Assembly (NCBI GenBank): GCA_022508985.1
Contig: JAFLUA010000004.1
Coordinates: forward strand, 100,757 to 164,756
DNA from: Muribaculaceae bacterium
GTDB taxonomy: Bacteria > Bacteroidota > Bacteroidia > Bacteroidales > Muribaculaceae
Reading direction: 5' to 3'
Length of the DNA stretch: 64,000 nucleotides
Part shown: positions 11,316 to 20,851 of the stretch, in pieces
Layout of the letters: each line of letters opens with the position of its first letter
How positions within the stretch are numbered: position 1 is the first letter of the stretch
Made by a program: the position numbers and the translations under genes
The notes under the pieces: generated by a model
The model's database searches: none
What the model was told of the DNA's origin: nothing
Seen by the model: the letters and a program-made list of their open reading frames with translations, nothing else

Positions 11316-12661
11316 AATCGAATAATACTATCGATATGCTAAACGGGCCATTGCTTGGCCCGATAATAAAATTCGCCTTGCCGTTGATTGCGACCGGGTT
11401 TTTGCAACAGTCGTTTAACTCGGCCGATGCTCTTGTTGTAGGGCGATATTGCCCGTCGAGTGCTCTTGCCGCGGTAGGAAGTAATGGCCCTGTTGTCAAT
11501 CTTATCGTGACATTATTCATGGGTTTGGGCGTTGGCGTAAATGTGGTAATAGCATCGTATATAGGGCGGCGAGATGATGCCGGAGTGCGAAAGGCCGTTG
11601 CCACTACCGGGATAATAGCTCTTGCGTGTGGTTTTATCTTGATGCTTATCGGGCCGTTTGCGTCGCGTTATCTGCTCGAGGTGTTGGGAACGCCTGAAGA
11701 TGTGTTGGATAGTGCCGCAACCTATCTTAAGATTTTCTTCCTCGGGATGCCTTTTTTGATGGTGTATAACTTCGGTGCTGCTATATTGCGTAGCGTAGGC
11801 GATACGGCCCGGCCGTTCTTTATTCTTATAGCAGGATGTGCTACAAACATATTGTTAGATTTATATTTTGTTGCATACCTCAACATGGGCGTCGCCGGCG
11901 CAGCGATAGGAACAATAATAGGAATAGGCGTTAATGCCGCGTTGATATCCTTGATATTGATACGTGAAAAAACGGCAATACGAGTAGTGCCCGCAAAGTT
12001 GAAATTATACGGCAGGGAGTTACGCAACATAGTGAAGATAGGATTCCCGGCCGGATTGCAAGGCCTGGTGTTTTCTTTGTCGAATGTGTTTATTTTGTCG
12101 GCAATAAACTCGTTTGGCTCGGCTGCCAGTGCCGGGTCGGCCGCGGCCCTCAATTATGAATTATACTGCTATTATATTGTTGTCGGTTTTGTACAAGCGA
12201 CAGTAGCCTTTACCAGTCAGAATTATGCGGCAGGCAATTTCGACAGGTGTAAAAAAGTATTTTCGCTGAATATGATTCTTGCGGGCGGAGTGTGTTGCCT
12301 AATGAATGTAGCTGTAGTATGGCAAAAGGGTTTCTTCATAGGCTTGTTTACCGAAGACCCGGCCGTAATCCCGTATGCGTATGATAGATTGACAATAGTA
12401 TTGTTGATGCAGTTTATAGCATGTTCTTACGAAATTGGCGGCGGCGCCATGAGGGCTATGGGCTATTCGATGTTGCCTACAATACTTACTATATTCGGGA
12501 CGTGCATATTCCGGCTCTTGTGGGTGTTTATGCTCCCGGTTGTAGGTGGAACCTTCCGCACACTAATGGCTATTTATCCGATAACGTGGGTGATAACCGG
12601 AGTCTCTGTGGTGTCGGCATATATTGTTGTGCGCAAAAAAGCCTTCAAAATTGTAGGGTGA
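11312..12661 (+). CDS. MATE family efflux transporter (second copy; start trimmed from 11285)
   Basis: NTIDMLNGPLLGPIIKFALPLIATGFLQQSFNSAD; ATGA overlap with preceding MATE gene. Confidence 0.9.
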   Translation: MKSNNTIDMLNGPLLGPIIKFALPLIATGFLQQSFNSADALVVGRYCPSSALAAVGSNGPVVNLIVTLFMGLGVGVNVVIASYIGRRDDAGVRKAVATTGIIALACGFILMLIGPFASRYLLEVLGTPEDVLDSAATYLKIFFLGMPFLMVYNFGAAILRSVGDTARPFFILIAGCATNILLDLYFVAYLNMGVAGAAIGTIIGIGVNAALISLILIREKTAIRVVPAKLKLYGRELRNIVKIGFPAGLQGLVFSLSNVFILSAINSFGSAASAGSAAALNYELYCYYIVVGFVQATVAFTSQNYAAGNFDRCKKVFSLNMILAGGVCCLMNVAVVWQKGFFIGLFTEDPAVIPYAYDRLTIVLLMQFIACSYEIGGGAMRAMGYSMLPTILTIFGTCIFRLLWVFMLPVVGGTFRTLMAIYPITWVITGVSVVSAYIVVRKKAFKIVG

Positions 12662-12713
12662 TAGTATATTGTATTCAACCAAAAATTGTAATTTTGTAGC
12701 AAAATACAACCAT

Positions 12714-13961
12714 ATGAATTTTACCGATTTTTTCTACTCTCTTGTAAATATTCTCAACGAAATGTCGCCGTATATTTTGCTGGGATTTCTCATAGCAGGC
12801 ATATTGCACGCTTTTGTTGACGCATCTACCATGACGCGCCATTTGTCGGGAAACGGCATTAAGCCGGTCGTAAAAGCCGCTCTTTTCGGCATCCCTCTAC
12901 CCTTGTGCTCGTGTGGAGTGTTGCCTACTGCAGTGTCGTTGCGCCGCCAGGGAGCATCGAAAGCTGCTACCACGTCGTTTTTGATTGCAACACCGCAAAC
13001 AGGAGTTGACTCTATTGCGGCGACATATTCATTGCTTGGTTTGCCATTTGCAATCATACGTCCGTTGGCAGCCCTTGTAGGAGCAGTAGGCGGTGGCCTT
13101 GCGGTAGGAAAGTTTGCACCTGATGCTACTTGCTGTGAATGTGCCGAGCCTGCGGCCACCGATACTCGTCGGCGTACATTCGGCGCCAGGGTAGTTGAAT
13201 CTTTGAGATATGGCTTCATCGAAATGATAGCGAGCGTGGGTAAGTGGCTGGTAATCGGACTTGTAGTGGCCGCTCTCGTCACGGTTTTCGTTCCCGATAG
13301 TTTGTTTGTAGGCCTTAGCAAGTATCCGCTGTTGGCAATGCTTGCAGTGGTGGTCGTTGCCATACCCATGTATATTTGTGCAACAGGGTCGATACCTATA
13401 GCGTTGTCGCTTATGATGAAAGGGCTCTCTCCCGGCATAGCCTTTGTTATGCTGATGGCCGGCCCTGCTGCTAATTTCGCATCGGTTGTAATACTTAATC
13501 GCACGCAAGGCCGCAAAGCAACGGCTATATATATTGCTTCGGTTGTGATAACGGCAATAACCATTGGACTTGTTATCGACTTGCTTTTACCTCGTGCATG
13601 GTTTATACCGCAAACGACGGCAGCCGAGACCTGTTGCCACGTTCACCTCAATATATTTGACACGGTATGCTCAGTTATCCTTGTAGCCTTATTGCTTTAC
13701 TCGGCTTTGAGAGGACGCTTTAGCCACAAACATAAACTTGAAACAAAAGAAAACAGTGATATTATGACACGTACTTATAAGGTTACAGGAATGAATTGCT
13801 CACACTGCAAGGCGACTGTAGAAAAAGCTATTACAGCACTTGAAGGAGTTACGGCTGTAGAGATAAATCTATCGGAAGGGACAGTCCTTGTTGAGGGCGA
13901 CGTCGCGCCTGAAAAAGTGATAGAGGCAGTGCACTGTGCCGGATTTGATTGTGAGGCATAA
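12714..13961 (+). CDS. SO_0444-type permease with C-terminal heavy-metal-associated (HMA) domain
   Basis: PLPLCSCGVLPTAVSLRRQGASKAATTSFLIATPQTGVDS permease motif; C-terminal KVTGMNCSHCKATVEKAI HMA motif. Confidence 0.88.
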   Translation: MNFTDFFYSLVNILNEMSPYILLGFLIAGILHAFVDASTMTRHLSGNGIKPVVKAALFGIPLPLCSCGVLPTAVSLRRQGASKAATTSFLIATPQTGVDSIAATYSLLGLPFAIIRPLAALVGAVGGGLAVGKFAPDATCCECAEPAATDTRRRTFGARVVESLRYGFIEMIASVGKWLVIGLVVAALVTVFVPDSLFVGLSKYPLLAMLAVVVVAIPMYICATGSIPIALSLMMKGLSPGIAFVMLMAGPAANFASVVILNRTQGRKATAIYIASVVITAITIGLVIDLLLPRAWFIPQTTAAETCCHVHLNIFDTVCSVILVALLLYSALRGRFSHKHKLETKENSDIMTRTYKVTGMNCSHCKATVEKAITALEGVTAVEINLSEGTVLVEGDVAPEKVIEAVHCAGFDCEA

Positions 13962-14024
13962 AATAAAAGTAAATTTCCATAAAAAATTACCTTCCGGCAG
14001 GGTATTTATTATGCATAAAATCCG

Positions 14025-14032
14025 TAACTTTG
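14025..14032 (+). promoter_or_regulatory. -7 box TAACTTTG of rseC-rnf operon
   Basis: Exact TAnnTTTG match 24 nt upstream of ATG 14056. Confidence 0.65.
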
Positions 14033-14055
14033 CAATGTAGATTTTTGCATTGTAA

Positions 14056-14490
14056 ATGAGGGAGACAACTATTGTTCACAAAGGAGTTATTGTTGGATAT
14101 GACAACGATGTGCTTCGCGTGAAAATAGAGCCGGCCGACAGCCCCGATGCTTGTTCGGCGTGTGCCTTGGCATTTTCTTGCAAAGGTAGCGGAAAAGACA
14201 CATTGATAGTAGAAACAGCTCTTGAAAAACCATCAAAAGCAGCTAATACGCTTGGCCGTAAAGTGCTTGTTGCGCCGAAAGAAAAGAGTGTACTAAAGGC
14301 TACACTATTACTTTTTATTGTGCCCTTGATCTCATTTATGGTCGTGGCTATATTCGGTACTATGATTGGCATTGCGCAGGGAGTGGTTGGGCTCGCTTCG
14401 ATAGGATCGGCATTATTGGCCTATTTTTCGATATATCAATGGCAACGACGACATCGTAAAACTGAATGGCATATCATAGCGACAGAATAG
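14056..14490 (+). CDS. rseC: SoxR-reducing system protein RseC family
   Basis: Cys-rich N-terminus (SACALAFSCKG), two TM segments, adjacent to rnfB. Confidence 0.85.
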   Translation: MRETTIVHKGVIVGYDNDVLRVKIEPADSPDACSACALAFSCKGSGKDTLIVETALEKPSKAANTLGRKVLVAPKEKSVLKATLLLFIVPLISFMVVAIFGTMIGIAQGVVGLASIGSALLAYFSIYQWQRRHRKTEWHIIATE

Positions 14491-14497
14491 ATTTGAA

Positions 14498-15358
14498 ATG
14501 AATTTATTGCTCGGTTCGATTATCGTTTTGGGCGTCATGGGTTTCATGGGCGCTCTGGTGTTGTATTCCACAGCGAAAAGATTTGCCGTGGAAGAAGACG
14601 CGCGTATCGATGAAATAGTATCGCTATTGCCAGGAGCTAATTGTGGAGGTTGTGGCTTTAAGGGTTGTCGCGATTTTGCCACGCAAAGCGTTGCAAAAGG
14701 TTCGCTCGCCGGGTTTCGCTGTCCTGTTGCTACTAAAGCTGTGCTTGATCAGGTGGCGAAAGTTTTGGGAGTGGAGTCTATCGGCGATGCCGAACGTCAG
14801 GTTGCTGTTTTGCGTTGCAATGGTTCGTGTCATGTTAGAGAACAACAATATGAGTATGAAGGGCCTCAATCGTGTGCTGTTATAGATAATACGGCCGTGG
14901 GAACGAGAGGCTGCTGGTATGGGTGTCTTGGCTGCGGCGATTGTGTCGACGTGTGCAGTTTTAATGCGCTGCGGATAGATAATGACACAAAGTTGCCGGT
15001 TGTAGATGATAAGTTATGCACAGCCTGTGGTGCGTGTGTGGCAGAGTGTCCTCGTCACTTGTTTCAGTTGCGTTCTATAGGAGATAAAAACGAAGGCCGT
15101 AGGGTGTGGGTTGCGTGCTCTAATAAAGAACGTGGAGCGATGGCCCGCAAAGCGTGTGCCGCCGCTTGTATAGCGTGCACAAAGTGTGCGAAGACGTGCC
15201 CGACGGGCGCAATAACAATAAGCGAAAATCTGGCTTATATCGATTATAAACAATGTATTGCATGCGGCGAGTGCGTTGCCGTATGTCCGACGGGAGCGAT
15301 ACTTGCCAATATACCACACCGCGAAGTAAAACTTGAAAAAACAGAATCACAAGCATGA
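14498..15358 (+). CDS. rnfB: Rnf electron transport complex subunit B
   Basis: LLPGANCGGCGFKGCRDFA and multiple CxxCxxCxxxCP ferredoxin motifs. Confidence 0.95.
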   Translation: MNLLLGSIIVLGVMGFMGALVLYSTAKRFAVEEDARIDEIVSLLPGANCGGCGFKGCRDFATQSVAKGSLAGFRCPVATKAVLDQVAKVLGVESIGDAERQVAVLRCNGSCHVREQQYEYEGPQSCAVIDNTAVGTRGCWYGCLGCGDCVDVCSFNALRIDNDTKLPVVDDKLCTACGACVAECPRHLFQLRSIGDKNEGRRVWVACSNKERGAMARKACAAACIACTKCAKTCPTGAITISENLAYIDYKQCIACGECVAVCPTGAILANIPHREVKLEKTESQA

Positions 15359-16683
15359 GGAGCACTTTTAAGATAGGCGGTATTCACCCGCCGGGAAATA
15401 AGATAGCCGATCGCAGTATTGAGCTACTTCCGCTCCCCATGACGGCAACTCTGCCATTGTCGCAACATATCGGAGTGCCTGCCAAGCCTATCGTAGAGAA
15501 AGGCGAACATGTCGACCGAGGCCAGTGCGTGGCTGAAAATTCGGCATATATATCGGCCGGGTTGCATGCTCCTATAAGTGGCACGGTGGCGGCAATAGAG
15601 CCAACGGTACTCCCATCCGGAAAGCTTTGTAACGCAATAATCATAAAGGCTACCCAAGAAGAGCATGATGCCGATACCGCGGTTCGAGAGTTATATTGGG
15701 AAAAGGTAAATTCGCGTATTCCAGAATTTTCGTTGTGCGACCGCTATGATAAGAGCGAGATTATTAAGCTTGTATCGGCCTCGGGTGTCGTAGGTCTTGG
15801 CGGTGCCGCTTTTCCGTCGCATGTCAAACTCGCATCAGAAAAAGTGACAACTATTCCAGAATTACTGATACTTAACGGGTGCGAGTGCGAGCCATACCTA
15901 ATGTGCGATGATGCCTTGATGTGTGCCTATGCCCGAAATATAGCCGTAGGTATAGAGCTGATGATGAAAGCATCTGGTATCAAGAATGCTGTAATAGCTA
16001 TAGAAGACAATAAGTCCGAGGCTATTAAAGCTATCTCGGCTGCAATAGTATCGCGCGAGGGCGTTGCGCTTCGAGTGCTGAAAACCAAATATCCCCAAGG
16101 CGGTGAAAAGCAGTTGGTAGAGGCTGTAACTGGCCGCCGCATCGCCTCGGGAGCATTGCCCATATCGGTAGGTGTGATAGTGCAGAATGTAGCAACGGCC
16201 TTTGCTGTGTGGCAAGCCGTAGCCACCGGCCAGCCGCTTATAGAGAGAGTGGTGACAGTGTCGGGTGATATCCCTGCCGAACAACGCCGTAACTATATGG
16301 TAGCCATCGGCACTCCTTTGGCGGAATTGCCATGCGAGCGTCCTCCGAAATGCAGGTCTTTACTTGGTGGGCCAATGATGGGCTCTCCGGTAGTGCGATA
16401 TGATGCGTCGCTTATGAAAGGGTCTTCGGGGCTAACCATTCTTTCGGGCGAAGGTCGAAAGGCCCCGATGCAGTGCGTGAGGTGTGCGATATGTGTTGAG
16501 GCTTGCCCCATGGGATTGGAGCCCTATTTGCTGTCGACGTATGGCCGATTACGAATGTGTGATGAGGCCCGCGAACACGCCGTAGCCGATTGTATAGAAT
16601 GTGGAATTTGTTCTTATTCATGTCCCTCCAACCGTCCGCTTCTCGATTTCATAAGAGTAGCAAAACAACGTTCACGCAAATGA
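15355..16683 (+). CDS. rnfC: Rnf electron transport complex subunit C
   Basis: GGIHPPGNK start, NGCECEPY, two 4Fe-4S motifs near C-terminus. Confidence 0.95.
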   Translation: MRSTFKIGGIHPPGNKIADRSIELLPLPMTATLPLSQHIGVPAKPIVEKGEHVDRGQCVAENSAYISAGLHAPISGTVAAIEPTVLPSGKLCNAIIIKATQEEHDADTAVRELYWEKVNSRIPEFSLCDRYDKSEIIKLVSASGVVGLGGAAFPSHVKLASEKVTTIPELLILNGCECEPYLMCDDALMCAYARNIAVGIELMMKASGIKNAVIAIEDNKSEAIKAISAAIVSREGVALRVLKTKYPQGGEKQLVEAVTGRRIASGALPISVGVIVQNVATAFAVWQAVATGQPLIERVVTVSGDIPAEQRRNYMVAIGTPLAELPCERPPKCRSLLGGPMMGSPVVRYDASLMKGSSGLTILSGEGRKAPMQCVRCAICVEACPMGLEPYLLSTYGRLRMCDEAREHAVADCIECGICSYSCPSNRPLLDFIRVAKQRSRK

Positions 16684-17642
16684 AAGAAAATAACCTAATA
16701 TTCTCTCCGTCGCCGAATATCCATACGTCGCGAACTACCCCCGGAGCTATGAAGCATGTGCTCATAGCGCTTTTACCGGCGATATTTTGCGCACTATACT
16801 TCTTCGGCCTACCGGCATTGTCGTTACTGATTGTAACGGTTGGCGTGAGTATACTCACAGAGTGGCTAATTACAAAATATATGCTTCGACGCCCGGCAAC
16901 AATAGGTGATTGTTCGGCAGCGCTCACCGGAGTATTGCTGGCCTTGAATCTACCCGCCAATTTGCCTTTGTGGATGGGTGCGGTCGGAGCTGTTATAGCG
17001 ATAGGGATTGCCAAGATGGCATTTGGCGGTCTTGGGTGTAATATCTTTAATCCGGCACTTGTCGGACGCGTTTTTTTGCTAATATCCTTCCCTGTAGCCA
17101 TGACGACGTGGCCCTTACCTGATGGCGGCTTTGGCGATGCCGATGGCGCTACGGGTGCTACCTTATTGTCGCTGGTGAAAATGAATGGTGCGGATTTGGA
17201 CTCATTTTCGCGTCTCAGTTTCCTTGTAGGTGATGTTGGCGGTTCGATGGGGGAGGTTAGTGCTATCGCTATTTTGATAGGATTTGCCTATCTTCTTATA
17301 ATGAGAGTTATCCGGTGGTATATCCCGATAGCTGTTGTCCTTGGGCTTGTATTGGTCGATCTTGGATGTGGCTACCCAATCGGAATAGATATAATATCGG
17401 GAGGCCTTTTGTTGGGCGCCGTGTTTATGGCATCCGATTATGTTACATCGCCGATGACGCGTAATGGCATGTTACTATATGGCTTGCTTATAGGCGTTAT
17501 CACGGCGGTAATACGGCGGTGGGGCTCGTATCCCGAAGGTATGTCTTTTGCCATACTCATAATGAATGGTGTGACACCATTGATAAATAGATATATGCGT
17601 CCGGCAAAATTTTCGTCGGTGAAAAAGGAGGTGGATAAATGA
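16680..17642 (+). CDS. rnfD: Rnf electron transport complex subunit D
   Basis: SPSPNIH motif, NPALVGRVFLLISFP; ATGA overlap with rnfC supports start at 16680. Confidence 0.93.
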   Translation: MKENNLIFSPSPNIHTSRTTPGAMKHVLIALLPAIFCALYFFGLPALSLLIVTVGVSILTEWLITKYMLRRPATIGDCSAALTGVLLALNLPANLPLWMGAVGAVIAIGIAKMAFGGLGCNIFNPALVGRVFLLISFPVAMTTWPLPDGGFGDADGATGATLLSLVKMNGADLDSFSRLSFLVGDVGGSMGEVSAIAILIGFAYLLIMRVIRWYIPIAVVLGLVLVDLGCGYPIGIDIISGGLLLGAVFMASDYVTSPMTRNGMLLYGLLIGVITAVIRRWGSYPEGMSFAILIMNGVTPLINRYMRPAKFSSVKKEVDK

Positions 17643-18205
17643 AATCGACACTCCGAAATATGGTATTTTCTTTGACGGGGCTTACGCTCTTTGTCGGAGT
17701 AGCCCTTGCCGTGGTGAGTCTCATTACGGCACAACCGATAGCGGATGCCGGTAGAAAGGCGCGTATTGCTGCTATGTCGGATATCTTGCCGCGATTTGAT
17801 AATGATATATTGTCGGAAGTTATCGAATGTGAAGATGGCATTTTTCTCTATCCGGCAACACTCGAAGGAGTCGCCGTAGGAGCGGCTGTCGAGACTTACT
17901 CCGACGATGGTTTCTCGGGCAGATTTTCGCTTATCGTAGGATTTGATAGCTCAGGCGTGCTGAAAGGCTATCGGGTGCTCGAACATGCCGAGACCCCGGG
18001 GCTTGGCGCCAAGATGAGCGACTGGTTCTCAATGGCAGGTTCGCGCCACTGTGTGCTTGGCACCGTCGGCGCTTTGTCGCTTAGTGCTGATGGCGGCGAT
18101 ATAGATGCCATAACGGGTGCCACGATAACATCACGAGCTTTTATTGGGGCAGTGAATAAAGCGCGACAGGCTTTTGATAACTATAATACGGGTGCAAATG
18201 AATAA
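17639..18205 (+). CDS. rnfG: Rnf electron transport complex subunit G (FMN-binding)
   Basis: DAITGATITSRAF flavinylation motif, HAETPGLGAKMSD. Confidence 0.93.
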   Translation: MKSTLRNMVFSLTGLTLFVGVALAVVSLITAQPIADAGRKARIAAMSDILPRFDNDILSEVIECEDGIFLYPATLEGVAVGAAVETYSDDGFSGRFSLIVGFDSSGVLKGYRVLEHAETPGLGAKMSDWFSMAGSRHCVLGTVGALSLSADGGDIDAITGATITSRAFIGAVNKARQAFDNYNTGANE

Positions 18206-18785
18206 TGCTCTGAATACTATCTACGATGGACTTGTTAGACGAAACCCCACTTTCGTCCTTGTCCTTGGCATGTGTCCCACCTTAGGCACAACCTCATCGG
18301 CCTTTACAGGGCTTTCGATGGGCCTTGCCACTTTGCTTGTTTTGATGTGCTCAAATGCTGCTATTTCGGTTCTTAAGAGTCTGATTCCCGATAAGGTGCG
18401 TATACCAGCCTATATAGTGGTAATAGCTTCGTTCGTCACTATAGTTCAGATGGTGATGCAGGCGTGGATGCCGGGCCTGTATTCAGCCTTAGGTATTTTC
18501 ATTCCCCTCATAGTGGTAAATTGTATTTTATTGGGTAGAGCCGAGGCTTATGCATCGAAAAATAATGTGTTGTTATCGATATGTGATGGTGTAGGAATAG
18601 GCTTGGGCTTTACATGTGCGCTCACGTTGATAGGAATTGTGCGCGAAGTGTTAGGCACCGGTGCTGTTTTCGGGATACAGGTTTATGATTCCGATTTCGG
18701 TGCACTTCTTTTTGTACTTGCTCCCGGAGCGTTTATTGTCCTCGGGCTACTTATAGCCTTGTTTAACCGTATAAACGTAAAATAG
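18198..18785 (+). CDS. rnfE: Rnf electron transport complex subunit E
   Basis: NPTFVLVLGMCPTLGTTSSA; start trimmed from 18174. Confidence 0.93.
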   Translation: MNNALNTIYDGLVRRNPTFVLVLGMCPTLGTTSSAFTGLSMGLATLLVLMCSNAAISVLKSLIPDKVRIPAYIVVIASFVTIVQMVMQAWMPGLYSALGIFIPLIVVNCILLGRAEAYASKNNVLLSICDGVGIGLGFTCALTLIGIVREVLGTGAVFGIQVYDSDFGALLFVLAPGAFIVLGLLIALFNRINVK

Positions 18786-18787
18786 CG

Positions 18788-19366
18788 ATGCTTGCTTATC
18801 TTTCCATAATATTTAGCGCGATATTGGTCAACAATATTGTCTTTACGCAGTTTCTGGGGATATGCCCGTTTGTAGGGGTGTCAAAAAATCTTGATTCGGC
18901 CTTTGGTATGGGAATGGCCGTAACCTTTGTCATGGCCCTTGCAACGGCCGTAACATGGCTATTGCAGCACTATGTACTGCTACCTTTCAATCTGGTATAT
19001 ATTCAAACGATAGTTTTTATTCTCGTGATAGCAGTGCTTGTGCAGATGCTTGAGATTATAATGAAAAAGACATCGCCGTCGTTGTATGCGGCACTCGGTG
19101 TATTCTTGCCTCTTATCACCACCAATTGTGCTGTGTTGGGTGTGGCTATAATAGTAGCACAAAAGAATTTTGATTTCCTCTATTCAGTGGTCTATGCAGT
19201 GGCAACAGCTCTCGGCTTTTCATTGGCTCTGATTTTATTTGCCGGTATTCGCACGCAGCTCGCACTTTCCGATGTGCCACGCTCGATGCAAGGAGTGCCT
19301 ATAGCTCTTATCACGGCCGGCATCTTGGCTATGGCCTTTATGGTTTTTTCAGGAATCAAACTTTGA
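18788..19366 (+). CDS. rnfA: Rnf electron transport complex subunit A
   Basis: VNNIVFTQFLGICPFVGVSK, PLITTNCAVLGVA. Confidence 0.95.
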   Translation: MLAYLSIIFSAILVNNIVFTQFLGICPFVGVSKNLDSAFGMGMAVTFVMALATAVTWLLQHYVLLPFNLVYIQTIVFILVIAVLVQMLEIIMKKTSPSLYAALGVFLPLITTNCAVLGVAIIVAQKNFDFLYSVVYAVATALGFSLALILFAGIRTQLALSDVPRSMQGVPIALITAGILAMAFMVFSGIKL

Positions 19367-19446
19367 GGTGTATATATTCGCCGTAGTATTATTTGCGGAT
19401 TCCCTAAATTTGTAGCGCGGATAGGTAAGGAATAGTTTATTAGAAA

Positions 19447-19539
19447 ATGGATCGCGTGATTATTAAACCTCAGATTGTATCTGAAGATGATGAATTGTTT
19501 GATTTTAATTCACCAAAAGAAATATGGAAAGATTTTTAA
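19447..19539 (+). CDS. Possible 30-aa small ORF or decayed gene fragment
   Basis: MDRVIIKPQIVSEDDELFDFNSPKEIWKDF*; -7-like box TAAATTTG at 19405-19412; same frame stays open after the TAA for ~19 more codons. Confidence 0.3.
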   Translation: MDRVIIKPQIVSEDDELFDFNSPKEIWKDF

Positions 19540-19661
19540 ATTAATGGATATGATATGAGATACATTCTTGAGCACTCCGTTTTATTCTTAAATCTATAGA
19601 GTTGTTCTTGAATTAATCACATCGAAGTTAATAAACTCCATCAATTGCACTCGGAGAACAT

Positions 19662-19704
19662 AAAGAAAAGGAAGAGATTGAATTTCAATCTCTTCCTTTT
19701 CTTT
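19662..19704. terminator. Perfect 21-bp inverted repeat, probable bidirectional terminator
   Basis: AAAGAAAAGGAAGAGATTGAA / TTCAATCTCTTCCTTTTCTTT between convergent rnf operon and tRNA-Arg. Confidence 0.8.
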
Positions 19705-19706
19705 TG

Positions 19707-19780
19707 TGATTCGGCCGCGATTCGAACGCGGGACCGTCTGCTTAGAAGGCAGATGCTCTATCCAGCTGAGCTACCGAACC
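19707..19780 (-). tRNA. tRNA-Arg (anticodon UCU)
   Basis: Minus strand GGTTCGGTAGCTCAGCTGGATAGAGCATCTGCCTTCTAAGCAGA...CCGCGTTCGAATCGCGGCCGAATCA; cloverleaf arms pair. Confidence 0.93.
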
Positions 19781-19788
19781 CCATATAA

Positions 19789-19816
19789 TGAGCCACAGCG
19801 CTAAAACTGTGGCTCA
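19789..19816 (-). terminator. Hairpin downstream of tsf
   Basis: TGAGCCACAG/CTGTGGCTCA 10-bp stem directly after tsf stop on the minus strand. Confidence 0.6.
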
Positions 19817-19822
19817 ATAGAA

Positions 19823-20815
19823 TTAGTCTTTGTTAAGGTTTACACGCTTGAACGATACCACCGTTAAGCCTTTAGTAGCTTTGTCGAGGTATTGAGCAAT
19901 GGTGAGTTCGCCGTCTTTTACGAATTCTTGCTCCATGAGGCAAGATTCTTTGAAGAACTTGTTTAGACGACCTTGAGCGATGTTTGTAATCATCTGCTCG
20001 GGCAAGTTGGCCGCTTTAGCAGCCGCAGTCTCGTCGATTATAGCGCGAGCTTTATCGGCTTCTTCGCGAGTCAACCAACCTTTAGTGATGTTAGATTCGA
20101 TGTGGTCGTCGCTATCAACGAGATTGGGGTTGATGCCGGCTTTTTTGAGCGCAACTTCAACGGCTTTCTTCACTTGTTCTTCTTTAGTTTTTTCAACGGC
20201 AACATTGTATTCAGAAGTCTTAACTTCTTCGGGTACGCTGTCGCGGTCAACTGCAACCGGGTTCATCGAAGCAATCTGCATGGCAACGTCGCGGCCTACT
20301 TGATAGTCAACGCCTTCAAGGTTGAGGCCGGCTATTGTCGATAGTTTATTGCCGAGGTGGTTGTATGATGTTGTCGAAGGAGCTTCGAGATATTCGTAGC
20401 GACCGAGTTCGATTTTTTCACCTGTTTTACCACTTTCTTCGGTGATGTAATCAACAACGCTAACACCTTTAATGGTGAGGGCTTTGAGCTCGTCGAGCGA
20501 TTTAACTTTGTTGGCAACAGCAAGGTCGAGAAGTTCTTGAGTGAGCGCCACGAAAGTTTGGTTCTTGGCAACGAAGTCTGTTTCGCAGCAAAGAGCAACG
20601 ATAGCAGCGAAGTTGCCTTCGTTTTTAGCGAGGACACAACCTTCAGAAGCTTCGCGGTCTTCGCGTTTAGCGGCAACAGCTTTGCCTTTTTGGCGTAGGA
20701 TTTCTACAGCAGCCTCGATGTCGCCATCGGTTTCTGTAAGAGCTTTTTTGCAGTCCATCATACCTGCGCTTGTAAGGTTGCGCAACTTGGTGATATCTGC
20801 GAGAGTAACAGCCAT
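19823..20815 (-). CDS. tsf: Translation elongation factor Ts
   Basis: ITKLRNLTSAGMMDCKKALTETDGDIEAAVEILR. Confidence 0.96.
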   Translation of the reverse strand: MAVTLADITKLRNLTSAGMMDCKKALTETDGDIEAAVEILRQKGKAVAAKREDREASEGCVLAKNEGNFAAIVALCCETDFVAKNQTFVALTQELLDLAVANKVKSLDELKALTIKGVSVVDYITEESGKTGEKIELGRYEYLEAPSTTSYNHLGNKLSTIAGLNLEGVDYQVGRDVAMQIASMNPVAVDRDSVPEEVKTSEYNVAVEKTKEEQVKKAVEVALKKAGINPNLVDSDDHIESNITKGWLTREEADKARAIIDETAAAKAANLPEQMITNIAQGRLNKFFKESCLMEQEFVKDGELTIAQYLDKATKGLTVVSFKRVNLNKD

Positions 20816-20851
20816 AGTAATATAATGATTTGGCGGGTTATTAAATTGTTA

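Noticed and set aside
14498-19366. Rnf cluster considered as unusual respiratory complex
   Set aside because: Order rseC-rnfBCDGEA and motifs are standard for Bacteroidales.
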